From Propionibacteriaceae bacterium (GTDB taxonomy: Bacteria; Actinomycetota; Actinomycetes; Propionibacteriales; Propionibacteriaceae): a stretch of 64,000 bases of DNA. Under the pieces are notes generated by a model. The model was not told the origin of the DNA and made no database searches. It worked only from the letters and a program-made list of their open reading frames with translations. Both the position numbers and the translations under genes were made by a program. Of this stretch, positions 52,464 to 63,200 are shown one piece after another (the first letter of the stretch is position 1; every line of letters begins with the position of its first letter). The stretch lies in contig JAITVK010000026.1 of NCBI GenBank assembly GCA_031285845.1, positions 1 through 64,000 of the forward strand, given 5' to 3'.

Positions 52464-53377
52464 CAGTCCCCAGCCAAGACGAGAAACGCGTCACGCAGAT
52501 CGGCGGCCCGCCGCTCGAAGTCGAAACCCAGCGACTCCAGCACCCTCGAATCGGGACAATCCAACGCGGTCAGAAGAACCCCCTGCTCGTCGCGGCGTAC
52601 GACAGTGCGCTTGACTCCATGATCGAGCAGCTGGGCGCGGGTCTGGTCCAACCGATCTTGCGGCAGCCGGATCGTGTGGACCACTCGACCAACATGGGAC
52701 AGCAGCTCGGTAGGACTGCCATCGGCCACCACTTTGCCGTGGTTGATGAACAGGACCCGATCGCTCAGGTCAGAGACTTCGGCCATGATATGAGTGCAGG
52801 CCACGACCGTGATGCCCGCCCCCCGCAGCGCGAGGATCGTGTCGTAGACCTGCTCAGCGGAGACAGGATCCAACCCGCTCGTCGGCTCATCCAGAAGCAA
52901 CAGTCGTGGTTTCGTGACCAGTGCTCGGGCGATGTTCGCGCGCTGCTTCAACCCAGTCGACAACGTCCACGCCCGATCATGGGCCCGATCAGTGATGCCG
53001 CAAGCCTCAAGCGCAGCCCGTACGCGCTCCGCCCGGTCAGCTTTCGGAACATGGTAGAGCCGAGCCATGTAGTCGACATTCTCCTCCACCGTCAACATGC
53101 CGAACAATTGACTCGAATCGACCACGACCCCGACATTCGTGGTCGACCGTCGGCGTACGGACTGGTCGACCGGCTCATCGAACACGGTCAGAACCTTCGC
53201 CCGCGTGGGCGCCCAAATGCCCGAAATCAGCTTGACCAGCGTGGTTTTCCCGGCTCCATTAGGGCCGATGAACGCGGTCACCGTCCCTGGCTCAATCGTG
53301 AGCGCGTCGATGTCCAAGACCGTCACCGCGCCAAAGTCTTTCCTCAAATTCGAAATCCGAATCGCAGTGTCCACCAA
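52463..53377 (-). CDS. ABC exporter ATP-binding protein (DrrA/CcmA type)
   Basis: A 304-residue ATPase with Walker A GPNGAGKT near 36-43, Walker B LLLDEPTSGLD near 155 and H-loop ACTHIMAEVSDL. The signature region reads LSTGLKQR in place of LSGGQ, common in this subfamily. A C-terminal domain of about 80 residues follows. It is the first gene of the operon and is transcribed divergently from the MerR gene, with a 697-bp gap. Confidence 0.87.
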   Translation of the reverse strand: MVDTAIRISNLRKDFGAVTVLDIDALTIEPGTVTAFIGPNGAGKTTLVKLISGIWAPTRAKVLTVFDEPVDQSVRRRSTTNVGVVVDSSQLFGMLTVEENVDYMARLYHVPKADRAERVRAALEACGITDRAHDRAWTLSTGLKQRANIARALVTKPRLLLLDEPTSGLDPVSAEQVYDTILALRGAGITVVACTHIMAEVSDLSDRVLFINHGKVVADGSPTELLSHVGRVVHTIRLPQDRLDQTRAQLLDHGVKRTVVRRDEQGVLLTALDCPDSRVLESLGFDFERRAADLRDAFLVLAGD

Positions 53378-54074
53378 GTGTCTGTTCCCTCTTCATCGAT
53401 TCACAACAAAACACCGAACGTCACGCCCGCCCGATAACCTGAACACCCGCCGAGCTGGGAGCGCACGGTCGCCTGCCGGGCGCGGCCGGACGGTGACCCG
53501 ACACCCCCGTGAAATGGGAGCGCTCTTGCGACGCCATCCCAGTCAGGACCGGATTCGCCCTGTCGTCTGAACAGGAGCGCCACTAAACCGGGACGGCATC
53601 CTGATTCCTCAAACCTCGCACGCCGCCGCGTCGTTGATCGGCGATCCGAGTCGAACCTCGACACGTCACGCCGTTCTTCACAGCTAAGCACTGACACCAA
53701 CGCGAAGTCAATCGCCCCCCACACTCATTCCTCACGAGGGCACTTCGTTGATGGCTCGCCCCGCAGCCCCGTATCGACGACTGTGCTTCTGCCACTCTCC
53801 CATCCTCGTCACCCCCGGCGATCGCTCGTCTGTGACATGGAGGCACGCCGCGGGCCGATGGTCAGGGCGGCAGGAGTGATCGCCCGCTGCGACTTGGACC
53901 CGCCGGGGTTGGCGCGACGGAGCGTACGCCCCAAACCAGACCACCGAACCTACTCCGATATGATCAACCCATGACCAGTGCGCCGCCGGACCACGCCCAC
54001 GACCACTGTGCCGGGACCACGACCGGGGCCACGCCCACCACCATCCGACCGCACCACCGTCCAACCAGCCACCG
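53378..54074. other. divergent intergenic, 697 bp
   Basis: Between the ABC ATPase gene and the MerR gene. I see no supported gene. The last 100 bp are rich in CCAC/GACC runs. Promoters for both operons should be here but none stands out. Confidence 0.4.
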
Positions 54075-54839
54075 ATGACCGACACCACTGAAACGTCGCC
54101 CGTCTACCGTACTTCCCAGATCGCCGCGGCGGTCGGAGTCCACCCCAACACGGTTCGTTTGTACGAACGCCTCGGCTTCATCAGCCCGCCCGAGCGGCGG
54201 TCGAATCGTTATCGCGTCTTCACCAGGCGACATGTCGAACAAATGCTGCTGGCCCGTGCGATCTTGCGAACAGCGGTCCTGCAAGCTGACCTGAGGCGGC
54301 AGGCCTTCGCGATCATCGCCGCCGTTGGTGAGGGGGATCTCGATCACGCCGAAGAATTGACGCAGGGTTACCTCCAGACGGTGGGAAGTGAACAGCGGCG
54401 GGTCACCGAAGCCTTGGGGATCGTCCGTCAACTGCTGGCCCGCGAACCGATTCCGACTAACCAGATCCTGCTCAAGCGTCAACAAGCCGCCGACCATCTT
54501 GGCGTCACCATCGAGACTTTGCGGAACTGGGAGCGCAACAACCTGATCACCGTCGAGCGTGGCCCGAACGGCTACCGTGTCTACACTGACGAGGTGATTC
54601 GTCGCGCGAAAATCGTACGGACGTTGCGGTTGGCGCACTTTTCTTTGTCCGCTGTTCTACGCTTGATGAATCAACTCGACCGCGACCCTGACACGAATCT
54701 GGCTGCGGTCATCGACCAGCCACGCCCAGACGACGATATCGTGTCAGTTTGCGACCAGTTGCTGACGTCGTTGGACCAAGCGGCGGCGAACGCCGACGAG
54801 GTCTTGGCGAGGATCGGGCAGTTACGAGTTCTGCCCTGA
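54075..54839 (+). CDS. MerR-family regulator with two HTH domains
   Basis: A 254-residue protein with two MerR DNA-binding domains in tandem. The first is YRTSQIAAAVGVHPNTVRLY with RSNRYRVFTRRHVEQ at about 10-60; the second is LKRQQAADHLGVTIETLRNW with NGYRVYTDEVIRRAK at about 134-180. Each is followed by a helical stretch. Ordinary MerR proteins have one HTH and dimerise, so this may bind DNA as a pseudo-dimer or bridge two sites. It lies between two ABC export operons and probably controls one or both. Confidence 0.85.
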   Translation: MTDTTETSPVYRTSQIAAAVGVHPNTVRLYERLGFISPPERRSNRYRVFTRRHVEQMLLARAILRTAVLQADLRRQAFAIIAAVGEGDLDHAEELTQGYLQTVGSEQRRVTEALGIVRQLLAREPIPTNQILLKRQQAADHLGVTIETLRNWERNNLITVERGPNGYRVYTDEVIRRAKIVRTLRLAHFSLSAVLRLMNQLDRDPDTNLAAVIDQPRPDDDIVSVCDQLLTSLDQAAANADEVLARIGQLRVLP

Positions 54840-54857
54840 TCGGCCGCGACCGCCGAC

Positions 54858-54952
54858 CGAGTCGCCGCTGTGGACAGCGATCACTGGTCCGGTCGTGAGC
54901 GGCCCTCTCGCCACTCGAGTCGCCGCTGTCGGCAGCGATCTTCGGTCCGGTC
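54858..54952. promoter_or_regulatory. tandem 37-bp repeats with CGCTGT-ACAGCG palindromes
   Basis: Copies at 54858-54894 and 54916-54952 share 32 of 37 bases and start CGAGTCGCCGCTGT. Each is centred on CGCTGT-GG-ACAGCG (second copy CGCTGT-CG-GCAGCG). Spaced 58 bp apart, between the MerR gene and the ABC operon it may control; good operator candidates. Confidence 0.55.
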
Positions 54953-55048
54953 ACCCCCACCGCTCGTGCGCTCCGTGAAACCCTCCACTTGTACACCAGA
55001 GTTCCCACGCTTGGCTAATCTTCTGGGCGATCACAGAAGGAGAAAAGA

Positions 55049-55783
55049 ATGGAACCTGCCATCCACGTCCGTGGGCTCAGCAAATCATTCGGTGACCTCG
55101 CAGCTGTTCGCGACGTCAACCTCACGGTTCAGCCCGGGGAAGTCTTCGGGCTGCTCGGTGCGAACGGCGCCGGAAAGACCACCACCATCGAGTGCATTCT
55201 TGGTACGACCCAACCCGACACCGGAACTGTCACGATCTTGGGGATGGATCCGCGCGCTGAGCGGAAATCCCTCTTCCGACGGGTCGGAGTCCAATTCCAG
55301 GAGGCTCGCTACCCCGACAACATCACGGTGGCCGAACTCTGCCAGGAGACAGCCTGCCTCTACCCCTTCCCAGCGGACTATTCGGCACTGCTGCAGCGTT
55401 TCGGTTTGGCAGACACGGCCAGACAGCCGGTCGCCGAAATCTCTGGCGGTCAGCGCCAAAGACTGTTCGTCGTACTGGCTCTTCTGCCGAATCCAGAGGT
55501 CGTCTTCCTCGACGAGTTGACCACTGGCTTGGATATTCGAGCCCGCCGCGAGGTCTGGGACTGCCTGACCGAACTCAAAAGCCAAGGCTTGACCGTCTTC
55601 CTCAGCTCGCACTACATGGACGAGGTCGAAACGCTCTGCGACCGGATCATGATCTTGCGACAGGGGCAGACAGTCTTCGCGGGAACGGTGTCCGAGGCCA
55701 TTTCGTCCAGCGGGCTGGATCGTCTCGATGACGCCTACTTGGCGTACGCCGACGGAAAGGTGGCGCCCTATGCGAGCGTTTAG
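55049..55783 (+). CDS. ABC exporter ATP-binding protein
   Basis: A 244-residue ATPase with Walker A GANGAGKTTT near 37-46, signature ISGGQRQR near 133, Walker B VVFLDELTTGLD near 151 (ELT in place of EPT) and H-loop LSSHYMDEVE. It has AAGGAGAAAAG before its ATG. It pairs with the ABC-2 permease gene that overlaps its last 14 bases. Daunorubicin- or bacitracin-type drug export is typical for the subfamily; the substrate is not known. Confidence 0.88.
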   Translation: MEPAIHVRGLSKSFGDLAAVRDVNLTVQPGEVFGLLGANGAGKTTTIECILGTTQPDTGTVTILGMDPRAERKSLFRRVGVQFQEARYPDNITVAELCQETACLYPFPADYSALLQRFGLADTARQPVAEISGGQRQRLFVVLALLPNPEVVFLDELTTGLDIRARREVWDCLTELKSQGLTVFLSSHYMDEVETLCDRIMILRQGQTVFAGTVSEAISSSGLDRLDDAYLAYADGKVAPYASV

Positions 55784-56513
55784 CACGATGCTGCGTATCG
55801 AGTCCAAACTCTCCTTGCGTGACATGAACATGCCGATCTTCGCTCTCGCGATGCCCGTTGTCGTGATGGTCGTCATCGGCGCGGTCTTTGGTCAACAACC
55901 AGCCTACGACGGTGCGCCCTACAGTTTCGTGGCCCAATCGTTCCCCGCCGTCTCCACCATCGCGATCATCGCTGGCGGAGTGATGGGGCTGCCGATGCTG
56001 ATCGCGGAATACCGCCACCGGAAAGTGCTGAAACGTTACCAGGTCACACCGGTCACACCGGGTTTGATCCTCGGTGTTCAGTTGGTGGTCTACAGTGTGT
56101 ACGCGGTGGTCTCGCTTGGGCTGGTCTATGCGGTCGCCGCGCTCGGCTTCGGCTACCGATCACCCGGGTCATGGCTGGGCTTCCTGGGCGGTTTCGCCTT
56201 GGTGACGGTGGCGATGTTCAGTATCGGCCTGCTCGTCGGAGGGCTCGCCCCGAATCCGAAGATCGCCGGCGTGATCGCCTCTCTGCTCTATTTCCCGATG
56301 CTGTTGTTGTCGGGGTCAACGCTGCCATACGAAGTGATGCCACCGATGATGCGACAGGTGGCCGACTTCCTGCCTGCGACGCAGGGTGTCAAACTGCTGA
56401 AGGCGACTTCGCTGGGGCTGCCGGCCGCCGACATGCTGCTGCCTTGCCTGACGATGGCCGGGCTGGCGGTGATATGCACGGTTTTGGCCGTCCGCTTCTT
56501 CCGATGGGAATGA
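55770..56513 (+). CDS. ABC-2 type permease
   Basis: A 247-residue membrane protein with six spans. The ABC-2 signature segment LYFPMLLLSGSTLPYEVMPP lies near residue 172, with QVADFLPATQGVKLLKA after it. I start at the ATG at 55770 inside the ATPase 3' end; an earlier ATG at 55728 would add unrelated residues. It forms an exporter with the ATPase. Confidence 0.85.
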   Translation: MRAFSTMLRIESKLSLRDMNMPIFALAMPVVVMVVIGAVFGQQPAYDGAPYSFVAQSFPAVSTIAIIAGGVMGLPMLIAEYRHRKVLKRYQVTPVTPGLILGVQLVVYSVYAVVSLGLVYAVAALGFGYRSPGSWLGFLGGFALVTVAMFSIGLLVGGLAPNPKIAGVIASLLYFPMLLLSGSTLPYEVMPPMMRQVADFLPATQGVKLLKATSLGLPAADMLLPCLTMAGLAVICTVLAVRFFRWE

Positions 56514-56606
56514 CAACCGCGTCGAGCTGACCGCTGGGCCCGACGGACCTTCTGTCTGACGGACCGCCTGCCCGACGAGCGCTCCAACCTCGTACCCCCA
56601 AAAGCA

Positions 56607-56634
56607 GTGGACCCCGGGTCACCCCGGGGTCCAC
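56607..56634. terminator. bidirectional hairpin terminator
   Basis: GTGGACCCCGGG (56607-56618) pairs perfectly with 56623-56634 around TCAC. It sits between the convergent permease gene (ends 56513) and ppdK (ends 56662). Confidence 0.7.
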
Positions 56635-56661
56635 ATCTCAGTTCGAGGACGAACTACGCGT

Positions 56662-59289
56662 TCAGCGCAGCGCCGCCTGGGCCGCCGCCAAACGGGCGAT
56701 CGGCACACGGAACGGCGAGCAGGAGACGTAGTTCAGACCCACGCGGTGGCAGAACTCGACCGACGAAGGATCGCCGCCGTGCTCACCGCAGATGCCGAGC
56801 TTGATGTCGGGGCGCGTCTGCTTGCCCAACTCAGCCGCCATCTGGACCAACTTGCCCACGCCAACCTGATCCAGCTTGGCGAAGGGGTCGTTCTCGTAGA
56901 TCTTCTTCTCGTAGTAGGCGTCGAGGAAGTTGCCGGCGTCGTCACGAGAGAAACCGAAGGTCATCTGCGTCAGGTCGTTGGTTCCGAAGGAGAAGAACTC
57001 CGCCTCGGTCGCGATCGCGTCCGCCGTCAGCGCGGCGCGCGGGATCTCGATCATGGTGCCGACCTTGTAGTCCAGCTTGATGCCGGCGTCAGCGATGACC
57101 TGATCCGCGGTCGCGGTGATGATGGATTTGACGTACGCCAACTCTTTGACCTCGCCAACCAGCGGAACCATGATCTCGGGGACGACAGTCCACTCGGGGT
57201 GACGCTTCTGAACGGCGATCGCGGCCTCAATGATGGCCCGGGTCTGCATCTCGCCGATTTCGGGGTACGTGACGTCCAAACGGCAGCCACGGTGGCCCAT
57301 CATCGGGTTGAACTCATGCAGGGAGGCGATCTTCGCGGTCAGATCTTCAACCTTGATGCCCATGTCGGCGGCCAGGGCGGCGATGTCGTCCGGGTCGGTC
57401 GGCAGGAACTCGTGCAGCGGCGGGTCGAGCAGACGGACGGTGACAGGGAAGCCTTCCATCGCCTCGTAGATGCCTTCGAAGTCGCCACGCTGCATCGGCA
57501 GGAGCTTGGCCAGGGCGGCCTTGCGCTGCTCGACGGTGTCGGAGACGATCATCTCGCGGATGGCCGCGATCCGGTCGGTCTCGAAGAACATGTGCTCGGT
57601 CCGGGTCAGGCCGATGCCTTCAGCGCCGAATTCGCGGGCCTGACGAGCGTCAGCCGGAGTGTCAGCGTTGGTACGGACCTTCATCGTACGGAACTCGTCA
57701 GCCCAGCCCATGATGCGACCGAAGTCGCCGCCGATCTCAGCCGGAACGGTCTTGATCTGGACACCGTACACATTGCCGGTGGAACCATCCAGCGAAATCC
57801 AATCGCCCTCTTTGTATTCCTTGCCGCCCAGCGTGAACGACTTCTCGTCGGCGCCGAAGCGGATGTCACCCAGGCCGGACACGCAGCAGGTTCCCATGCC
57901 ACGGGCGACGACGGCGGCGTGCGAGGTCATGCCGCCGCGCGCGGTCAGAATGCCTTGCGCGTAGTGCATGCCTTCGATGTCTTCCGGAGAGGTCTCCAGA
58001 CGGACCAGAATGACGGCCTCGCCCTTGTCGCGCACCCAAGCGGTGGCGTCCTCAGCGGTGAACACGACCTTGCCGGTGGCCGCGCCCGGGGAAGCGGGCA
58101 GGCCCTTGCCGATGACCGTGGCGGCCTTCAACTCGGCGGGGTCGAACTGCGGGTGCAGCAGGGCGTCGATCTGCTTCGGATCGATGGACAGAACGGCCTG
58201 CTTCGAGTCGATCATGCCTTCGTCGACCAGGTCAGAAGCGATCTTGAACGCCGCGGCAGCCGTACGCTTGCCGTTACGGGTCTGCAGCATGTAGAGCTTG
58301 CCATCCTCGATGGTGAACTCCATGTCCTGCATGTCCTTGTAGTGGGCTTCGAGCTTCTCGACGATGCTGACGAACTGGTCGTAAACGGCCGCGTTCTGAT
58401 CCTGCAACTGCGAGATCGGCATCGGGGTGCGCACGCCGGCGACGACGTCTTCGCCTTGAGCGTTCATCAGGAATTCGCCGAACAGGCCCTTCTCGCCAGT
58501 GGCGGGGTTACGGGAGAACGCCACGCCCGTGCCGGAGGTGTCACCGAGATTGCCGAAGACCATGGACTGAACGTTGACGGCAGTGCCCCAGTCGCCGGGG
58601 ATGTCGTTCATCCGACGGTAGTAGATGGCGCGCGGATTGTTCCATGAACGGAACACGGCTTTGATAGCGCCGAACATCTGCTCGATCGGATCGGTCGGGA
58701 ACTCCTGGCCGATCTTATTCTTGTATTCGGCCTTGAACTGCTCGGCCAATTCGTGGAGATCCTCAGCGGTCAGCTCGACGTCCTGGGTGACACCGCGCTT
58801 CTCCTTCATGGCGTCGATCAGCTTCTCGAAGTAGGCCTTGCCCACCTCCATGACGACGTCGGAGTACATCTGGATGAAGCGGCGATACGAGTCCCAGGCC
58901 CAGCGGGCGTTGCCCGACTTCTTAATCAGGGTCTCGACGACGGTCTCGTTGATGCCCAGGTTGAGGATGGTGTCCATCATGCCAGGCATGGAGGCGCGGG
59001 CGCCGGAACGCACGGAGACGAGCAGCGGGTTCTCGGCGTCGCCGAACTTCTTGCCCTGCTGAGCCTCAAGCGTGGCGACGTGAGCCATGATCTCGGCCCG
59101 AATCGCTTCGGAGATCGTCTCGCCGTCGGTGTAGTACTGTGTGCAGGCCTCAGTGGTGATGGTGAAGCCTTGAGGAACGGGCATGCCGAGCTTGGTCATC
59201 TCAGCGACGTTCGCGCCCTTGCCGCCGAGGAGGTTCTTCATCGAGGCGTCGCCCTCGCTGAAATCATAGACGTATTTCTTGTCAGTCAT
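56662..59289 (-). CDS. ppdK: pyruvate, phosphate dikinase
   Basis: An 875-residue enzyme interconverting pyruvate, ATP and Pi with PEP, AMP and PPi. The N-terminal grasp domain begins YDFSEGDASMKNLLGGKGAN; the phosphorylated His is in GGMTSHAAVVARGMGTCCVS near 455; the C-terminal PEP domain has the family sequences GLTRTEHMFF and CGEHGGDPSS. I start at the ATG at 59289, preceded by AAGGAGACTC. The length is normal. In sugar-acid-fed cells it can balance PEP and pyruvate. It is monocistronic. Confidence 0.95.
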   Translation of the reverse strand: MTDKKYVYDFSEGDASMKNLLGGKGANVAEMTKLGMPVPQGFTITTEACTQYYTDGETISEAIRAEIMAHVATLEAQQGKKFGDAENPLLVSVRSGARASMPGMMDTILNLGINETVVETLIKKSGNARWAWDSYRRFIQMYSDVVMEVGKAYFEKLIDAMKEKRGVTQDVELTAEDLHELAEQFKAEYKNKIGQEFPTDPIEQMFGAIKAVFRSWNNPRAIYYRRMNDIPGDWGTAVNVQSMVFGNLGDTSGTGVAFSRNPATGEKGLFGEFLMNAQGEDVVAGVRTPMPISQLQDQNAAVYDQFVSIVEKLEAHYKDMQDMEFTIEDGKLYMLQTRNGKRTAAAAFKIASDLVDEGMIDSKQAVLSIDPKQIDALLHPQFDPAELKAATVIGKGLPASPGAATGKVVFTAEDATAWVRDKGEAVILVRLETSPEDIEGMHYAQGILTARGGMTSHAAVVARGMGTCCVSGLGDIRFGADEKSFTLGGKEYKEGDWISLDGSTGNVYGVQIKTVPAEIGGDFGRIMGWADEFRTMKVRTNADTPADARQAREFGAEGIGLTRTEHMFFETDRIAAIREMIVSDTVEQRKAALAKLLPMQRGDFEGIYEAMEGFPVTVRLLDPPLHEFLPTDPDDIAALAADMGIKVEDLTAKIASLHEFNPMMGHRGCRLDVTYPEIGEMQTRAIIEAAIAVQKRHPEWTVVPEIMVPLVGEVKELAYVKSIITATADQVIADAGIKLDYKVGTMIEIPRAALTADAIATEAEFFSFGTNDLTQMTFGFSRDDAGNFLDAYYEKKIYENDPFAKLDQVGVGKLVQMAAELGKQTRPDIKLGICGEHGGDPSSVEFCHRVGLNYVSCSPFRVPIARLAAAQAALR

Positions 59290-59482
59290 CGTGGCTGTGA
59301 GTCTCCTTGAGTTAGGCTCCACTGTGGTCGTGTCCGCTTTGGAGAACCCTCCGCGCCCAAGATGCCGCTGGAGCATACCGGCATCAACACATGCGCATCT
59401 TACTTTACTCCGTCCAGCCCCACCGCGCCTTCCCACCTGGGTGGGTTCTGCGGCGGTCGCCCGGCGCTTCGAGGCCGCGCGT

Positions 59483-60058
59483 TCACAGCCACACCGTCGG
59501 CTCGTACGATGCCGGCACAGTGTCCAGATCGATCTGCATCAGGTAGTCGCGATGCGCTCGCCCGCCGACCTCGTAGCGACGTGGCCCGATCGTGGAAAAA
59601 CCACAATTGCCGTAGAAAGCGATGGCGCGCGCGTTGTCGACGTTGACGCCGAGCCAGGCGCCTCGTGCTCCCAGACTCCGAGCCTGGTTGAGTGCGACAT
59701 TCATCAACTCCGACGCCATCCCCGACCCGTGGGCCTGAGATTCGACGTAGCATTTGGAGACTTCACAGGCTGGGCGCAAGGTCAACAGCGCGGCGACTTC
59801 CGGGGTCTCCTCCTCAGGCTCGAGACAGATCATCACGTAGCCCGCGATGTGGTCCGCCACCTCGGCGACGTGGATGATGGTCGCCGGATCAGCCAGCCAG
59901 GTCTGAAACCGGGTCGCCGACAGATGGTCGGCGATGTGAGCGGCCATCTCGGCCTGCGTGGCTTCGGTCGGGCAAGCCAGAGGAAAGGTTCGAGCGGCCA
60001 GGGCCGCCAGGGCGGGAGCGTCGGCGGATTCAGCTCGACGAATTGTCCAAGCAATCAT
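59483..60058 (-). CDS. GNAT-family N-acetyltransferase
   Basis: A 191-residue GNAT enzyme. The acetyl-CoA region is ECYVES-like: CEVSKCYVESQAHGSGMASEL near 118-138, then ALNQARSLGARGAWLGVN and AIAFYGNCGFSTIG. This is the usual motif A and B arrangement of small-molecule or protein acetyltransferases. The substrate is unknown. It is transcribed toward ppdK's start. Confidence 0.82.
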   Translation of the reverse strand: MIAWTIRRAESADAPALAALAARTFPLACPTEATQAEMAAHIADHLSATRFQTWLADPATIIHVAEVADHIAGYVMICLEPEEETPEVAALLTLRPACEVSKCYVESQAHGSGMASELMNVALNQARSLGARGAWLGVNVDNARAIAFYGNCGFSTIGPRRYEVGGRAHRDYLMQIDLDTVPASYEPTVWL

Positions 60059-60283
60059 GCCGGAATTGTAGTGATCGGTCGGCCAAGAATCGACTAAGGG
60101 GGCGTTTCACTGTGCGGCTGTCGTACGAGAATTCGCTTGTGAACAGCATGTTTCTTGACTAACCCGGGGGATTGGCCCATCGGCTCGCCCAGATTATGGA
60201 AATCGGTTTAATTGTTCTAGGATGACAAGTGCGCGATCATACAATCCAGATTGCGCGTTCACCACGTCGAGGGGGTCGACTAC

Positions 60284-63200
60284 ATGACAACCACATCCAA
60301 CGCCCACACCATCAGGCGCAGTTCCACTGTGTTCCTGGCGATGGTGGCGGCAATCATGCTCACCGTGTTCAGCGGTGTCTTCAACACACCGGCGGACGCC
60401 GATGACACAGTGACCACCGCAGCCACGGGATGCACCTTGAGCTTCGCCGTGACGCCGACCGGAGCCACCCCGGTGTTAGCCGATGGCACGGCCTCATGGA
60501 CCGGAACAGTCACGCCGACGAACTGCTCGAATCTGACCGCGACCCAGGTGTCTTTCACCCCGTCAGATCCCTCGGTGCGCGCCTCCGCGATCACCACGAC
60601 GTCCACTGGGGCGTACAAAGTGACCTTCACCTCGACCCAAGCAGGCAAGTTCACCGTCGAAGCGAAGTACGCCACCACGTCGTTGGGTGTGCAAGAGATC
60701 GTCTTCTTGACCAGCGGCCCTGACGCCGCGCACTCGTCTTTGGCGGTGACCCCGACCAGCGCCACGGTGCCCTGTGACGGAACGGTCCAGCTGACTGCCG
60801 CCGCGACAGTGCGTAGCACCCAAGACGAGCCGGTCGCCGGCGTCGAGGTCACCTTCACCCTCGGGGCCTCCCAGACTACGACCGCCAAGACGAATGCCGA
60901 CGGCGTGGCCACGCTGACCATCAACGCTGGCGCACAAGCCAAACCCCTGCCAGTGGCGGCATCGATCCTCCAATCAGGCACGGCCACCGCCATCACCGGC
61001 TCGCCGACCAATGTGACACTGACAGCGCAAGAGAACTGCGACTCGGTGGCCATGACCGTGGCTCCGACTGCCACGGGCACAGTCGCCGCCGACGGAAAGG
61101 CATCCTGGACGGCCACGATCACGCTGAAGAATCACGCTGGTGATCCGATCACCGACGCGCCCGCCACCGCCTTCGTCTTCCAGTTCGCCCGCGCTGGCGA
61201 GCCCACCGGATTGGTGACCGCGTCGGCAGTCTCACAGACCAGCCCCGGAACGTACACCGCGAAGCTGACGGCGATCTACCCCGGAGACTACGCAGTCACG
61301 GCGTACTACTACCAGACCCCATCGCAACCCCAGACGGTGACCTTCACCTCAGCGACCGTCGACACCCAAGGTTCGACGCTGACAGTCAGCCCGACCACGG
61401 TGACCATCCCTTGCGACGGCACAGATCCTCAGAAAGTTGAAGCCGTGGTCGCATTGGTCGACTCACAAGGCGCTCCGGCCGCCGGGGTTCAGGCCTCGGT
61501 CACGATCAACGACGGCACGCCGACTGTGGTCACGACTGGAACCGACGGCAAGGCGACCGTCACCATCACCACCCCGAAGAACGGGGCCGGTTCGACGATG
61601 ACCGTCAAAGCGACAGTTCAGGTCGGCGGCCAGACGGTGGAGTTGAAGAACTCGCCGACCAAAGTCACGCTGACTCCCGCACCCGGGTGCACACCCACGA
61701 TCGGTTCTTGGGGGCTGAAGTTGAGCCGCGCCTCGCAGTCGGTGAACATGCCGATCACAGTCACCGCGTCGTTCAAAGACAGTGACGGCCAACCGATCAC
61801 CAACCTCGACCCGGCCAAGTTGACCTTCGTCCCGTCGTCGAACAAGGTCAGCGTCGGCGAAGTGACCAACAATGGCGACGGGAACTACACGGCGACCCTC
61901 ACCTCCGCGACGGTCGGCGAATACACCTTGGCGATGAGCTACGACGGCAAAGACCTCACCGGCAGCAAGACAGTCGCTTTCAGCTACGTCGTCGGTTCGA
62001 CCTTCGCGGCTGATCCACAACGGGTCTGCGTGGGCGAATCCTCCGATCTGACACTGAAACTCCAAGACAGTGCTGGCAAGCCGTACGCCGCAATCGACGT
62101 GACGCTCAGCACATCGGGCTCCGCCACGCTCGGCCAGACGACCGTCACCACCGACAAAGATGGTGTCGCAAAGACGACATTGACCGACACGGTGGCTGAG
62201 ACGGTCACCATCCACGCCAAAGCGCTGACCACGAGCGGCAACGTCGAAGACCTCGTCACACCGATCGACGTCACCTTCGTCACCGGCTGCGGCACGACCC
62301 AACCCCCCGCTCCCGCGTTCACTGTCGCCGGGACGACCTCAGACACGGTCTGGGCCAACGGCCAAGACTCCTGGACCGGAACTGTGACCGTGACCGACGC
62401 CCAAGGCGCTCGGGTGTCCACCCTGACCGCGAGCGACTTCGACTTCACCGTGACGCCTTCGGGGGTCACCGTGTCTGAGGTCACCAACGCCGGCAACGGG
62501 GTCTACACCGCGAAGTTCACGTCTCGTACGGCGAGCACGTTCACCGTCGCCCCGTCGGTCAAGGGCTTCCCTGATCCGGCCACGCGTACGATCACGTTCA
62601 CGACGGCCGCGACCACACCGAACTCGATCGAGCGGTTGACCCTGACCCCGGATCAAGTCCAGGTGACCGAACCGGCAGAGGGCTGCTCCACCGGGCCGAC
62701 CACGATGGATCCGTCCACTGTGGCGGCGGTCGCCCATGTCACCGACGCCACCGGTCAGCCGGCCACAGGTGTGACCGTGACGTTCAGCACGTCCGGTCCG
62801 TTGGTCCTGTCGGCCAGCACCGCCGTGAGCGACTCGGCCGGCAACGCGCAGGTCAGACTGACCATGGGCGAGTCGTACGACGGCGCCACCGCGGTCGATG
62901 TCAAAGCCACCCTCGGTGACGGCCAGCCGACCCTGACCAGCCAGGTGAAGCTGAACGGGGCCCCGACCCAGCCGGGAACGGGCAGCACATTCACTGTCGC
63001 GCCGACCACCGGAACGACAGTGTTGGCCGACGGACGCCAATCCTGGACCGGGACGCTCACGCTGCGCGTTCCCTGCTCCGGAGCGACCTGGAGCCCAGCC
63101 GACTTCAGCTTCGCTTCGACTCCGGCTGGCGTCACGGCCTCAGCCGTGACCGCTGTCAGCGATGGGGTCTACGAAGTGAAGTTCACCTCGACGACCGCCG

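Noticed and set aside
56746-58647. 633-codon open frame on the plus strand
   Set aside because: It lies wholly antisense to ppdK, whose protein matches its family over the full length; long antisense frames are common in high-GC genes.
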